A stretch of DNA of 64,000 nucleotides from Muraenolepis orangiensis (lineage: Eukaryota > Chordata > Actinopteri > Gadiformes > Muraenolepididae). Made by a program: the position numbers and the translations under genes. Below the pieces are notes generated by a model. It was not told where the DNA came from. It saw nothing but the letters and a program-made list of their open reading frames with translations, and ran no database searches. The stretch covers positions 16,357,382 through 16,421,381 of the forward strand of contig CM051016.1 of NCBI GenBank assembly GCA_027704905.1. Direction: 5' to 3'. This document shows, in pieces, positions 1-10,572 of this stretch (the first letter of the stretch is position 1; each line of letters starts with the position of its first letter).

Positions 1-606
1 TTCTCGAGTGAGGGGAGGATGGAGCGTGAGATTGACAGGAGAATAGGTGCAGCGGGAGCGGTATTGGGTGCACTTTGGTGCACCGTTTTAACCAAAAGAG
101 AGCTGAGCCAGAAGGCAAAGCTCTCGATCTACCGATCAGTCTTCGTTCCTACCCTCACCTATGGCCATGAGCAATGGGTAATGACCGAAAGGACGAGATC
201 GCGAATACAAGCGGCCGAAATGAGTTTCCTCAGGAGGGTGGCTGGTATCTCCCTGAGGGATAGGGTGAGAAGCTCAGTCACTCGTGAGAGACTCGGAGTA
301 GAGCCGCTGCTCCTTCACGTAGAAAGGAGCCAGTTGAGGTGGTTCGGGCATCTAGTAAGGATGCTTCCTGGTCGCCTCCCAAGGGAGGTTTTCCAGGCAC
401 ATCCAACTGGGAAGAGACCACGGGGCAGACCGAGGTACAGGTGGGGTGATTACATCTCCACACTGGCCTGGGAACGCCTCGGGATCCCCCAGTCAGAGCT
501 AGTCGATGTTGCCAGGGAGAGGGAAGTTTGGAGTCCCCTGCTGGAGCTGCTACCTCCGCGACCCGATTTCGGATAAGCGGGAGAAGATGGATGGATGGAT
601 GGATGG
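1..606 (+). mobile_element. RTE/Rex3-like LINE, 3' end
   Basis: An open frame (19-576) matches the C-terminal part of the endonuclease/reverse transcriptase polyprotein of RTE-type fish LINEs, with the hallmark stretches LSIYRSVFVPTLTYG, QLRWFGHLVRM and RPRGRPRYRW and the ending LLPPRPDFG. It runs straight into an ATGG repeat tail at 584-606, like the (GATG)n tail described for Rex3. The element is cut by the window edge. A longer copy lies at 46325-47632. The family name is from memory of fish repeats. Confidence 0.8.
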
Positions 607-675
607 TAATTAACAATATGTAAATAAAAAAAATGGTATAGCCCCCCTGGTGAAAAATGCACCAGCCGCCACTGA

Positions 676-2600
676 TTGTTATATGCTATACGCCCTTGTT
701 CAGCAGCCTGATGGCCTGACTGTGGAAGCTATCTCTGAGACTATTTGTATGGCACTTGATACTGCGGTATCGCCTGATGGCCTGATGGCCTGACTGTGGA
801 AGTTATCTCTGAGACTATTTGTATGGCACTTGATATTGCGGTATCGCCTGCCTGACGGTAAAGTGAATACAGTTCGTGGCTGGGGTGGGCATTGTCTTTT
901 ATGATGCGTTGGGCCTTGGCCACGCACCGCTGGTTGTATATATCCAGGAGGGAGGGGAGCTCACCTCCAACGATATACTGGGTCTTTGAAGCACTCTGCG
1001 CTCGAGTGCGGTGCAGTTCCCATACCAGGCAGTGATACACCATGTAAGAACACTCTCGATGGTATAGAATGTTTTCAGGATGCGGGGGCCCATGCTGAAT
1101 TTCCTCAGACGCCTGAGGAAATACAGGCGTTGTTGGGCCCTTTTCACCACGTGTGTGGTGTGCGTGGACCATGTGAGGTCCTCGGAGATGTGCACACCGA
1201 GGAACTTGAAGCTGCTGACCCTCTCTACTGCAACACCGTCGATGGAGATGGAGGCTGTGCTCTCCTCTCTGCTTCCTGAAGTCCACGATCAGCTCCTTGG
1301 TCTTCTTGACGTTGAGGGCGAGGCTGTTCTCCTGGCACCACCGCTCCAGCGATCCGACCTCCTCCCTGTAGGCTGTCTCGTCGTCGCCGGCGATCAGGCC
1401 CATCACTGACGTATCGTCAGCAAACTTGATGATGACGTTGGAGCTGTGCATAGCCATGCAGTCGTGGGTGGGAGTAGAGAAGAGGACACGCATCCCTGGG
1501 GGGCTCCCGTGTTGAGGGTCAGTGGCTCTGAGGTGGTGTAGCCCATCCTCACCACCTGGCGGCGGTCCGACAGGAGGTCCAGTATCCAGCAGCACGTGGA
1601 TGGGGGCAGGCCTAGACCTCTAAGCTTGGTGTCGAGCTTGGCAGGAAGATGTTCAGCAGGCTGGTCTCCTCAGGCGGCGCTGGCTTCGGCGGGCTGCCGT
1701 TCACGTCGAACCGAGCAAAAAAAGTATTTAGCTCTCCTGGGAGGGAGGTAGAGGAGTTCTCTACACAACTGGTTCTCCCTCTGAAGTTCATTATCGTCTG
1801 TAGCCCCTGCCACATACCCCTCGCGTCGTGGCTCTTGAATTTCTCCTCCACTCTGTCCTTATACTCACGCTGGCAGTGACGATGGTCTTACGGAGGTCGT
1901 AGCGGGCTCTCGTATATTCCTCCATATTCCCGGAGCCAAAGGCGGCGTTACGCGTGCGGAGGGCAGCGCGAACATCGCCGTTATTCCACAGTTTCTGGTT
2001 GGGGTATATCCGAAAAGACTCGGTCGGAACAACGTCATCTATGCACTTCTTGATGAACCCGGTGATCGACGACACGTACTCGTTGATGTTATTGTCCGAG
2101 GCAACGCAGAACATGTGCCAGTCAGCGCGATCAAAACAATCCTGCAGCATAGAGTCCGATTGGTCCGACCAGCATTGGACCTCCCTCACAGCGATCGGTT
2201 GCTGCTTCAGTCTCTGCCTATAGGCGGGGAGCAGCTGGATAGAGCGGTGGTCTGATTTGCCGAACGGTGGGCGGAGGAGGGCCTTGTAGCCATCACGCAA
2301 GGGGGTGTAGCAGTGGTCGAGGATCCGCTCACCCCGTATGTTGCTTGTTATGTGTTGGTAGAACTTCGGGAGAACCTTCTTCAGGTTCGCCTTGTTGAAG
2401 TCCCCCGCCGCGATGAGAGCAGCCTCAGGGTGTGCTGACTCCTGTTCACTGATAGCCCCATACAGTTCCTTCAGCGCTGTGTCCGTGTTATCTTGTGGGG
2501 GAATGTAAACAGCGGTCACGGTTACCGCTGTAAACTCCCGAGGTAGCCAGTATGGACGGCACATAAGCATCAGGTACTCCAGGTCCGGGGAACAGAAAGA
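676..2600 (-). mobile_element. L2-clade LINE fragment (copy A)
   Basis: The minus strand carries broken frames of an L2-type (Maui-like) endonuclease and reverse transcriptase: an endonuclease piece (AAGDFNKANL, GKSDHRSIQLLP), the RT motif FADDTSVM, and the C-terminal region with GSLERWCQENSLALN. The last part of the ORF is tandemly duplicated (about 710-776 and 792-847). Frameshifts and a deleted RT core mean it is dead. Homologous copies occur at 15016-17110 and 50140-51060. Confidence 0.85.
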
Positions 2601-2645
2601 CAGTCTGGGGAACAGAAAGATGGTCCGGGGAACAGAAAGACAGAA
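2582..2645 (+). repeat. Short tandem repeat of about 22 bp
   Basis: Three copies of a unit containing CCGGGGAACAGAAAGA (or TCTGGGG...) lie between the L2 fragment and a GC-rich open stretch. No gene is seen. Confidence 0.6.
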
Positions 2646-2668
2646 AGCAGCAGGAGGTATGGAAGGGC

Positions 2669-3255
2669 ATGTTAGCCCGGATGGCTCCCGACGGCGTCCG
2701 CGACCAGTGGAAGCTCGTGGGTGATTCCCATCACGGACAGTTGGGTCAAGGGCTGCAGGTCATGATGGACCAGCTTAGGGACCTGGCAACCACCGTTGCT
2801 TCCCTCATCAGAGGGGCCCCCGACGTCGCGCTGTCCCCGCCTGCCGACGCTGTCCCCGCCTGCCGACACTCTCTCCGCCTGCCGACGCTGTCCCCGCCTG
2901 CCGACGCTGCTGACGTCACACTGTACCCGTCTGACAGCGCTGCTCCTCCCCCGTCTGACAGCGTCGTGCTGCCCGATGCTGTGCTGCCCGACGTTGCACT
3001 TCCCCCACCTGCCGACGCTGCCAACGTCACGCTGTCCCCGTCTGACAACGCCACTCCTCCCCCGTCTGACAGCGCCGCGCTGTTCAACGCTGCGCTGCCC
3101 GACGTTGCACTTCCCCCGTCTGCCGACGCTGCCGTACCCGCCTGATGACGTCACGCGGCCCCCGTCTGCCGACGTCGTGCCGTACCCGCCTGACGACGTC
3201 ACGCGGCCCCCGTCTGCCGACGTCGCGCCGTACCCGCCTGACAACGTCAGGTAAA
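2669..3255 (+). repeat. GC-rich Pro/Ala/Asp-coding tandem repeat, origin unknown
   Basis: This GC-rich stretch is built of repeated GCCGACGCTG / CCGTCTGACAGCG words and is open for 158 codons (2669-3145), giving repeats such as LPDVALPPPADAA. The first ~45 residues (MLARMAPDG..., MDQLRDLATTVASLIRG) are non-repetitive and look a little like the start of a retroelement gag or adaptor protein, but I do not recognise them. All three plus frames and the minus strand are also open, as expected for a repeat with a 3n period, so coding is unproven. Confidence 0.5.
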
Positions 3256-3540
3256 TTGTCTTATCGCGAGCCAAAGAAAGACCAACTTCTTCACTTTGTG
3301 GTTAGAGCTTCTGCCGGAAGGCCACACCGTTTTTGAGCCACACACACACACACACACAAACACGGGATTACAAACATTTGCGAAAGGTATTGTGTGAGTG
3401 AACCGTAATATTATGTATGGTGAATGAGAAGATGAAGCAAGTTAAATGGACACCAGTAAAAGGAAATCAATTCCAACTGGACTAATTGTATCTGACTTTT
3501 ATTCACCTGACAAGATAGCGGATCCTCAGAGGTTTGAAGC

Positions 3541-3907
3541 TGTTATACCAGTAGGTTCATGTAGAGCAAGGCTGCCTACCCCTTTAAGAGAGAGGGGGTA
3601 GTGTTATACCAGTAGGTTCATGTAGAGCAAGGCTGCCTACCCCTTTAAGAGAGAAGGGGGCGTGGCGTGTGTGTGTGGGAGCGCGAGGTGAAGCAGCGAG
3701 CATCTGTGTGTGTCTGGAAGTGAACGGGAGTAGTAGCAATGGACATCTGTCTAGAATAAGTTATCAACAAATCGAACCCTCTCGGAAGTAAACCGTGCCT
3801 GTCTGTTCATTAAGTGGGTTATTGAACCCGAAGCCTGTGCTTGGGCCCTGAATGAATATCCCCTGTATTCCTCGACTACGGTCTGGGAGCTAGTCAGGAA
3901 AGTTCTA
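3541..3907. mobile_element. Candidate solo LTR with duplicated 5' end
   Basis: The block starts TGTTATACCAG and ends CTACACA, the TG...CA form of LTRs, and lacks any ORF. Its first 61 bp are repeated in tandem (3541-3601 and 3602-3662, two or three differences). It interrupts sequence whose right flank (3908 onward) is an L2 3' tail. I see no matching partner LTR or internal region and no clear target duplication, so this is tentative. Confidence 0.4.
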
Positions 3908-4160
3908 CACATACTTTGCTGGATTTTCTTGACTCATGGCACTTTAAATGCTTTTAAATCTTTTTGCACAATTCAACACATATCATCCATCGGTCACTTT
4001 ATTGTTCTTTTTGTGTTCATTTTTATTGTATACAATATTTGTATGGTGTTGTTTTGGAGATGTATACTGCGGGAGGGAATGGGGAGTAAGCGTTCCATTG
4101 TACTTGTTGCAAATGGCAAATAAATATATTGTATCTTGTATCATATTACACTAGATTTGT
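3908..4160 (+). mobile_element. L2-type LINE 3' tail
   Basis: The sequence CATACTTTGCTGGATTTTCT through GGGAGGGAATGGGGAGTAAGC and a TATCTTGTATC end matches the 3' tails at 51270-51605 and 17230-17505 in this window. It has no ORF content. Confidence 0.7.
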
Positions 4161-5190
4161 ATATCCTCTTTCCCTGTTTACCTATTTGATGAGTCAATTT
4201 CATTGTGGATAACGACACATAGTATTTGATGAAAATGGAGATCCCAGTCTTGGATACATCAAAAATAATGGCAGTTGGCCAGATCAGAAACCGTTGGAGA
4301 GTACTAAAAGGTATCTACCCGAGCATCTTGTTGAAAAGATGCGAAATGTAAAGGTGAGAAAAAAAGGTTGTGTATGTGATTTATATATATATATATAATT
4401 ATCAATATAAAACTATTTTTTATAAACAAGTCACCAATTTGAGTTGACTGTATCCCCCCCCCTGCTTTCAGCTGCTATAAAAGCTGTTCGCCTGGATAGA
4501 GTTGATCCAACATGGAAGTAGCTGCAAGCATTGTGTATGCATCGTGTATGCTAAAAAAAAAAAAAACACCTAACCCTTTAGAATGTGTAATTGTTGCAGG
4601 TAAGCCATGTCAAAAGTGAGGAGGGTGCCGTCGCAACAGGACCAAACGACTGGATTCCTTCGATGGAGGGACCGTTATAATGGCTGTTCCTTAGTTCGCT
4701 CCTCCCGTGGTGCTGGTCGTTCTATTGGTGGTTAATCACAGCACTCCCATGGTGTTTCTTGGAGCTTTTATATATGAAAGGTTCGCAAGCAAACCTAGTA
4801 TGGCATTTGGCAACATGTCATTTGCGCCGCTCACGGACTAAAACCTTTTTTTTTGTAAACGGGTGATGTAGTGCCGTCTCCCTTTAGTTTCAGCTTTTGG
4901 AAAACGACTGCTTTATAGGCCATATTTTCCTAAATGTTTGATAGCAAATGCCAAATACAGTGCTCGGTACTTATTAGTACTTGGTACACCTGACAGCCCT
5001 GTGTTAATGGCAAGAAAACAGGTAAAATCCCCTTTTGCGTTGGACCCATTTGTCGTATGGATTGGACAAGCTCTCGTATTTATACTGCCACTAGAGGGCG
5101 CAATCTATGGCCACTCCGAGGCACACGCTAGCCGAATGATTAGTTCATCTTATGTGACTGGTTTAACCATGATCGGAAAATAAAAGCATC
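4161..5190. other. Intergenic, no supported gene
   Basis: The stretch is A/T-rich with a short TA run near 4383. A 42-codon open piece at 4228-4353 is followed by GTGAG, but no continuing exon keeps the frame. Nothing else was recognised between the LINE debris and the odc1 3' end. Confidence 0.5.
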
Positions 5191-5218
5191 AAAGGACGGC
5201 TTGGCATTCACCTTTTCA

Positions 5219-5224
5219 TTTATT
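5219..5224 (-). promoter_or_regulatory. odc1: odc1 polyadenylation signal
   Basis: AATAAA lies on the minus strand (TTTATT on plus) 473 nt beyond the odc1 stop codon. This gives a 3' UTR of about 0.5 kb that contains no other ORF or repeat. Confidence 0.6.
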
Positions 5225-5696
5225 AGAAAGAAAAATACAAAAGTGTCCATAGAAAAGCAATATTAATGCAGTCCCATTTCTATCATATCCATTCAAATGC
5301 ATCATTAATCATTTGTCTATAGAACATGGTCACTAATGTTGACAAAACATTAGAGTCCCTGTAGTTCATGCTGAAGCAGTTCTGTACAGAAGTCAAGATC
5401 TCTGGGAAAACGATCATGTAGCAGCCGTTCTTGATATGAATGAAGACCCCTCACCCCATCTCTATGGAATGGAGCGCTCTCGAATTAACAGGATTCTGAG
5501 GCTTCACATACAAGCTCCCCCCAAACAAACATTCTCCAATTACACAAATACTAATTTGCAACTGTGATATTCTGCAAGCTATACAATTAGGACCGCAATG
5601 ACCTTTCCATTGTTAAGCAAAGCCATCACAGAAAGACTACATTATTCAATAAGTTCAGTCAACGCTTGATCAGAGAGTAGGGGACATGCACACGCA

Positions 5697-8600
5697 TTAG
5701 ACCACACGGTTCTGGCAGTGCTTAGAGGGCAGATCTACGGCGCTCTCTCTGCCACAGCTGGCTGCAACACAGGCCGGCCCAGCCTCCTCTACTGGGGCAG
5801 GCATGCCCCGTGTGCTGATCTGCTGCATGCATTTCCTGAGGGAACAAATTAAGGCAAACATTAACTATGGCTGGGTTTAACATTGAAGCTTTTGTCAAGA
5901 AAAACCTTGATGTGTCTTCCACAGACAAAGCAACAGGATAAGCTCCCAAGTTATTTGCAGCTAAACTCACCAGCCAGGGCGGGACATGACATAGTGGATT
6001 TCCGGTGTTGCAAAGCCGTTGAAGTTGGAGGAGGCTGCCACTGTGTATGCACCCATGTTCTCAAACAGCAGCCAGTCACCCAATGGCAGGTCAGGCAGGG
6101 TGCAGTGCTCTGCGATGCGGTCCAGACCATCACAGGTCGGCCCCCAGATGCTGCAAGTGTACGTGGCCTCATCTGGCTTGGGCTTCTGTTCAAAGACATA
6201 AGCAGTAGATTAGCACAATTGTTTGAAATAAAAAATAAATGGATTATATAACTGCGCTGTGCAACTTGCCGTATGCAAAACTGGGAGGCATTCAGCATGG
6301 TCATAGAGGATACAGTTGAAGGAGCCGTACACGCCGTCATTAACATAGTACATCATCGTCTTTTCGCTTGCCTCGTCGTCCTCCTCCTCCTCATCTACAC
6401 CACAAGAGCCAAATAAAAATACCATGTTACTACGGAGAACTGAACATTTCTATACTTGGGACTTATTTTGAAAGGGTTGAAAATGGAACAAAATCACCAT
6501 AAGTGTCATTACAACCAAAACCAAATCAACAAAGTGCCAACAAATGGTTAAAAAATGTAATGATATATTCCCCCTCACCCAAAAAAAAAAGACGACAACA
6601 TCCAGAAAACATAACACAAATCCCTTTGACATTAATGCCGGAATTACCATTTGAGGCAGACTGCTCCCTCAGGATGACCTTCTTGGCGATGATGTTGACC
6701 GCCAGCGTGAAGGCGGACGCAACATAGTAGCGTCCGGGCTCGGCGATGACCCTGACGCCGCCATCCATGGGAAAATACTTGTCCAGGGCGGGGTTGATTA
6801 TTGCAGTGATCTGTTGGGGAAGGGAGAAGAATATTTACATGTTAATCTGCCCAGAAGAATAATCAAGCCCAGCTACATGGCTAGGCTTTGGGAAACAACA
6901 AAAAACTAGACATTGTCTTGAATGAAAGATGAAAATTACCTCTTCAAATTTGAGTTTGACATCCTCTGAGCCGGGGAACCCACCACCAATGTCCAGCAGG
7001 TTCATCTTGTAACCAAACTCCTCCTAGAGACAGCAGGTGAGGGAGTGGGTGATCAAGATGCATTGAAAATACTCCCACACTAGCTGACCGTCTGCAGATA
7101 AAGCTACTACTCACAGCCATGTCAAAGACGCATCGGGAGTCGAAGATGGCCTGGGTATAGGTGCTGGGGTCCCGGCACATGCTGCCCACATGGAAGCTGA
7201 CTCCTATCACGTCCAGGCTGAGCTCCTGGGCTCGGCGCAGTAGAGTCCGGCAGCCCTTGAGAGTGGCCCCAAACTTCACACTCAGAGGACACATTGAATT
7301 GGAGTCGTCGGTGGCGATCCGCAGCACCAGCCTGGATCAGGGACAACTTTTAAACATCTTGCTCAAACAAACAAAAAAACACTCTTGCAATGGCAACGGA
7401 GCAATGAGTCCATGACTTACTGTGCGCTCTCATGGCAGCGGGCCACCTTCAGGAGCTCCACTTCACTGTCAAAAGTCATCTTTTGGACACCGCGGGCGGA
7501 GGCATATTTGATCTGGGACGCCTGCTTGCAGGGGTTGGCATAGATGATTCTGCTTGGCGCAACACCCAAAGACTCAACCAGTTGAATCTCCACCTAAAGT
7601 AGAGGGCCAAACTAACGATTTACACCCAACATTTTTCACTGGGGGACAAAAAACATACAGCACCATGACGTGGTTCCTACTAGACAATTTAGGAATTTTT
7701 TTCAGTATAAGAATATATATTTTCTTTAATAGTCTTGCCAGCTTCACATTATGCCATTTTTAAGAAAAATATGGCATATAAAACACGATTTTCAAAAAAT
7801 AAAAACAGGTGTATTACAAAACAATAACTTATCAAAAAAGATTTGCAGATCAAAACTGTGTGTCAGTATGAAAGATTCATGACTTTTTTTAATTACCATA
7901 TGAAACAATACATACAATGAAATGCTTTCTCCCCATTCTCTACCGCAGTATAATTTCCTACAATTTAACAGTGTACTATAACGATACAGTACACAATAAA
8001 GTGACTGATGGATGATATATACATACGTTTGCTGGACTAGTTACTGCACTGTATTCATGATGCTGCTGCACTACTTTAAATGCTTTTACATTGGTCATTT
8101 AGCAGATGTTTTTATCTAAAGTGACTTACAATAAATAGTGTGTTTCAACAAAGGAAGGTAAGAGAACATCACCAGAAGTCAAAAGTGAATTCCATTTCTA
8201 AATATTTTTGGCACAATTCAAAACATGTAAATATCACCCTTCACTATAGTGATCTTTTTATGGTCATTTTTATTGTATATAGTATTTTTTTTAAGTATTG
8301 TTTAAAAAAAAAAGTCCTACTGCAGGAGGCAATGTGGAGTAAGCATTCCATTGTACTGTGTAAATTTTGACCAATAAAGCATCTTGTTGAATTGTGCAAA
8401 AAGCATTTTATAGGGCCAGTAGAGCAGCAGCATCATGATTACAGTGCAGTATGATAGTACAAAAAGTTAAGCACCAGACCGTTACCATTCATAAACTATA
8501 TGTTGCATTGCAAGTTTTAATATAAAGAAACCTCACCTTGCTAGCACAGTCAAAGCCGCAGCCCAGGGTGGCGAGGGTGCGCACCACCGAGGCGCTGTTG

Positions 8601-9060
8601 TTGCATTTGACGGCGTAGAAGGGAGTGACCCGCGGCAGAGCCTGGGCCCAGCGCACGTGCTTCTTCACCAGGTCACCCAGGTCACACACGTAGAAGGCGT
8701 CCCGGTCGTCCTGTACATGGGGGTACAAGTGTTCAATATATACACTATACGTTTCAAAGCTGTCTACGCCTAGATTAGGAATTATTTGTTCTGGGAATAC
8801 TTTGATTGACAGTATATGCATTGAATACCAACACAAATCTGCACGCTAATAAAGCAATCAGAATTTCTACCTAAATCATTGCCATCTTTTCAAGTTCTGT
8901 CCTTCACTGATCACGCCACACAAGCTTTCTTCTCAACAGTTCAGGACCAGAGACTTACACCCATGGAGCAGTCCTTGATGGTCTGGTCCACGGTGTCCTG
9001 GGCGGTGAAGCCTTCCTCCAATAAGGACAGGTTAAACTCCACAGGACTGAGAGGTTTCAT
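5697..9060 (-). CDS. odc1: Ornithine decarboxylase, 9 coding exons, 463 aa
   Basis: The enzyme is a PLP-dependent cytosolic homodimer that converts ornithine to putrescine, the rate-limiting step of polyamine synthesis. Coding exons, 5' to 3': 9060-8959, 8710-8537, 7593-7421, 7331-7115, 7023-6940, 6810-6648, 6394-6270, 6185-5971, 5835-5697. The total is 1392 nt with every phase consistent (mammalian ODC is 461 aa). Visible landmarks are the PLP lysine in PFYAVKC at residue 69, VSFHVGS, LDIGGGFPGSE, EPGRYYVASAFTLAVNIIAKK, YYVNDGVYGSFNCILYDH and the catalytic Cys in WGPTCDGLD at residue 364. These make it an active ODC, not an antizyme inhibitor. The start follows an acceptor (exon begins 9090) preceded by a good pyrimidine tract. 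One intron (after 6270) uses a GC donor (ACG|gcaagt). The neighbour nol10, on the same strand, matches the mammalian ODC1-NOL10 order. The C-terminal tail is Cys-rich and divergent. Confidence 0.96.
7880..8400. mobile_element. Inverted pair of L2 3' tails with an inserted SINE-like tail, odc1 intron 2
   Basis: A minus-oriented L2 tail (about 7910-8030, with GAAATGCTTTCTCCCCATTC) faces a plus-oriented tail (8031-8385). The latter is split by a SINE/L2-end insertion (about 8095-8200, CATTTAGCAGATGTTTTTAT). The two arms could form a hairpin in the intron. Confidence 0.65.
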
Positions 9061-9225
9061 CGTCACAGGGGAAAGAGAAATCACTACACCCTGCGAGAGA
9101 AGAGACTACAGTCACACTACAGAACACAGTATCGAGGCATTCAGAACATCAGCGAACATAGAAATGAAACATTAATAAACATGAAAAGCTCTCGTCGTGT
9201 TTGACATAGTCATGGCCACCCTCAC

Positions 9226-9383
9226 TTGAATAAGGCCGGTATGTGAGGAGGTCCCGGGTCAGGTAGGAGGTCTCAGGTCAAGGGGAGCCAGGGAGGCTCG
9301 CCGGTGAAGTTGAATCCTTTCAGGTAAGACTCGAGGCCAGGGCCTGTAGAGTAGCCAGTGTGTGCTTTCCTGAAGTGGTTTAT
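9226..9383 (-). other. odc1: odc1 5' UTR exon 2 (predicted)
   Basis: The acceptor TTTTAG precedes 9383 and the donor CAA|gtgagg follows 9226. The 158-nt exon holds most of an upstream ORF that stops at 9273; 47 nt of this exon plus 30 nt of the next exon separate that stop from the odc1 ATG. The exon is inferred from splice signals, not from cDNA. Confidence 0.6.
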
Positions 9384-10432
9384 CTAAAATGGAAAGGATT
9401 ATGGACCACTATCATTTAGAAAACAACCAGTCGCAATTACACATTAAAATGGACACATTGCTATCAACACGTCCCGACGTTAACTGCTCTCTTTACGGCT
9501 CGTCTTTGATGGGAAATGCATTTACTTAAGACATGTGGAAGAATATAATGTGAGCGTTAAATGTAGAAGCGGGTAAGGGGATCGTTGATATTATATAATA
9601 TATATAATATATATATTACTGGTCTCTGCTTCAACTAATGTACACCTTGTAAGTCGCTTTGGATAAAAGCGTCTGCCAAATGCCCTAAATGTAAATGTAA
9701 TATTACGACCGACTAAACAGTCCTCGGAATATTCGCCATTTTAATGAAGCCAGCATTGTCACAGTACCGAGGGGAGCTGCGTAATGGCGAGTCTCCACCA
9801 ATAGGAAGAGAGCTAATGAGCGACCCCGGGAGGAGCTAACCAATGGCGAGAGCTCACGCATGACCCAGTGAGGAGCCAACGAATAGGAGTGAGCGCTTAT
9901 GAGAGACACCGGGGAGGAGCCAACCAATGCCTTGCGCTACTGACGTCACGGTTGCCGGTTCCGACTCGAGCAAAGTCCTCCATCCATGTGGTGAAACCAT
10001 TAATAGCGCGACAACCTAATGTTGAATAAACGCAAACACATCGACGGATAATACTACACGTAGTGTCTGGCGTCTTTAAAACATGGCAACGAATAGTCTT
10101 TAGTAGATGAACCAAAGATAAGGAATAGAGATACGAAGACTCGTTTACGGACCAGAGCCACGTCGCCCTACCCGACCGACCCTCGACGGACCACCTCATA
10201 TTAACTACACTTAACAAAGTCTTAAGACATTTCGTTATTAATTACACTTAACAAAAGGCTTAAGACATTTCGTTATTAACTACACTTAACAAAGGCTTAA
10301 GACATTTCACACCCACAGTTTACAAAAGTAAAAGTTTGCCATACCGTTCACTGGTTTAAAAACACCATTGTATGGAGTTGTGATGAATATAAAGGGAGTA
10401 GGTAAAGTGGTCGCTCCTACCTTAAAAAGCAT
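9273..10432 (-). CDS. Spliced upstream ORF in the odc1 leader (uCC-like, PPW motif)
   Basis: An ATG at 10432-10430 reads four codons to the exon-1 donor (AAG|gtagga after 10421). It continues in phase at 9383 for 36 codons to a TGA at 9275-9273, giving a 40-aa peptide. The part GPGLESYLKGFNFTGEPPW is followed by LPLT-stop. Codon third positions are rich in G/C and the peptide looks constrained. Antizyme inhibitor mRNAs and several ODC-family mRNAs carry a conserved upstream coding region whose C-terminal PPW is linked to polyamine-dependent ribosome pausing. The resemblance in position and motif is the basis of this call. The ATG context is weak (T at -3, C at +4), and a stop codon directly precedes it in frame. 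Initiation at a near-cognate codon inside exon 2 is an alternative. Confidence 0.6.
9617..9705 (+). mobile_element. L2/SINE 3' tail in odc1 5' intron
   Basis: This carries the common fish tail ACACCTTGTAAGTCGCTTTG, then AAAAGCGTCTGCCAAATGCC and a TAAATGTAAATG end. The same tail ends the L2 fragment at 43855-44555. Confidence 0.7.
9757..9950. promoter_or_regulatory. CCAAT-rich tandem repeat with a consensus CRE
   Basis: Imperfect ~40-bp units repeat GGAGGAGCYAACCAATGG-like words, giving several plus-strand CCAAT boxes, and end with a perfect TGACGTCA at 9941-9948. The block lies in the intron between the two predicted odc1 noncoding exons. It could be a second promoter or enhancer; function is inferred only from motifs. 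Confidence 0.4.
10201..10310 (+). repeat. Tandem repeat, 37-bp unit, three copies
   Basis: The copies start at 10201, 10238 and about 10275. Each contains TACACTTAACAAA and CTTAAGACATTTC. They lie inside the first odc1 intron. Confidence 0.75.
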
Positions 10433-10528
10433 TTACAAAGAGTGTGTCCATGAGACCAGAATCTGGAATATGAAGAAATAACGATGCCGTGCCACGCGCT
10501 CCTCCACCCTCAACACGCCGAACTCCAA
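10421..10528 (-). other. odc1: odc1 5' UTR exon 1 (predicted)
   Basis: The exon runs from about 30 nt downstream of the TATA box to the donor AAG|gtagga after 10421. It contains a 9-codon uORF (ATG 10451-10449, stop 10424-10422). It also supplies the ATG (10432) of the longer spliced uORF, which overlaps the short one in another frame. The TSS position is approximate. Confidence 0.55.
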
Positions 10529-10553
10529 CGGTAATGGACGGCCCTTCGCGAGA

Positions 10554-10572
10554 CTATTTATAGACGTCACGT
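10554..10572 (-). promoter_or_regulatory. odc1: odc1 core promoter: TATA box beside CRE/E-box-like site
   Basis: The minus strand reads ACGTGACGTC directly followed by TATAAATAG, within a GC-rich block. Mammalian ODC promoters combine a TATA box with CRE and GC boxes, so position and motif agree. Transcription would start near 10528. Confidence 0.65.

Noticed and set aside
4228..4353. Possible exon of an unknown gene followed by GTGAG
   Set aside because: No acceptor downstream continues any of its frames for more than a few codons, and the peptide was not recognised.
5722..5970. Minus ORF covering the odc1 last exon
   Set aside because: It is in the wrong frame; the phase set by exon 8 gives a different tail ending at 5697.
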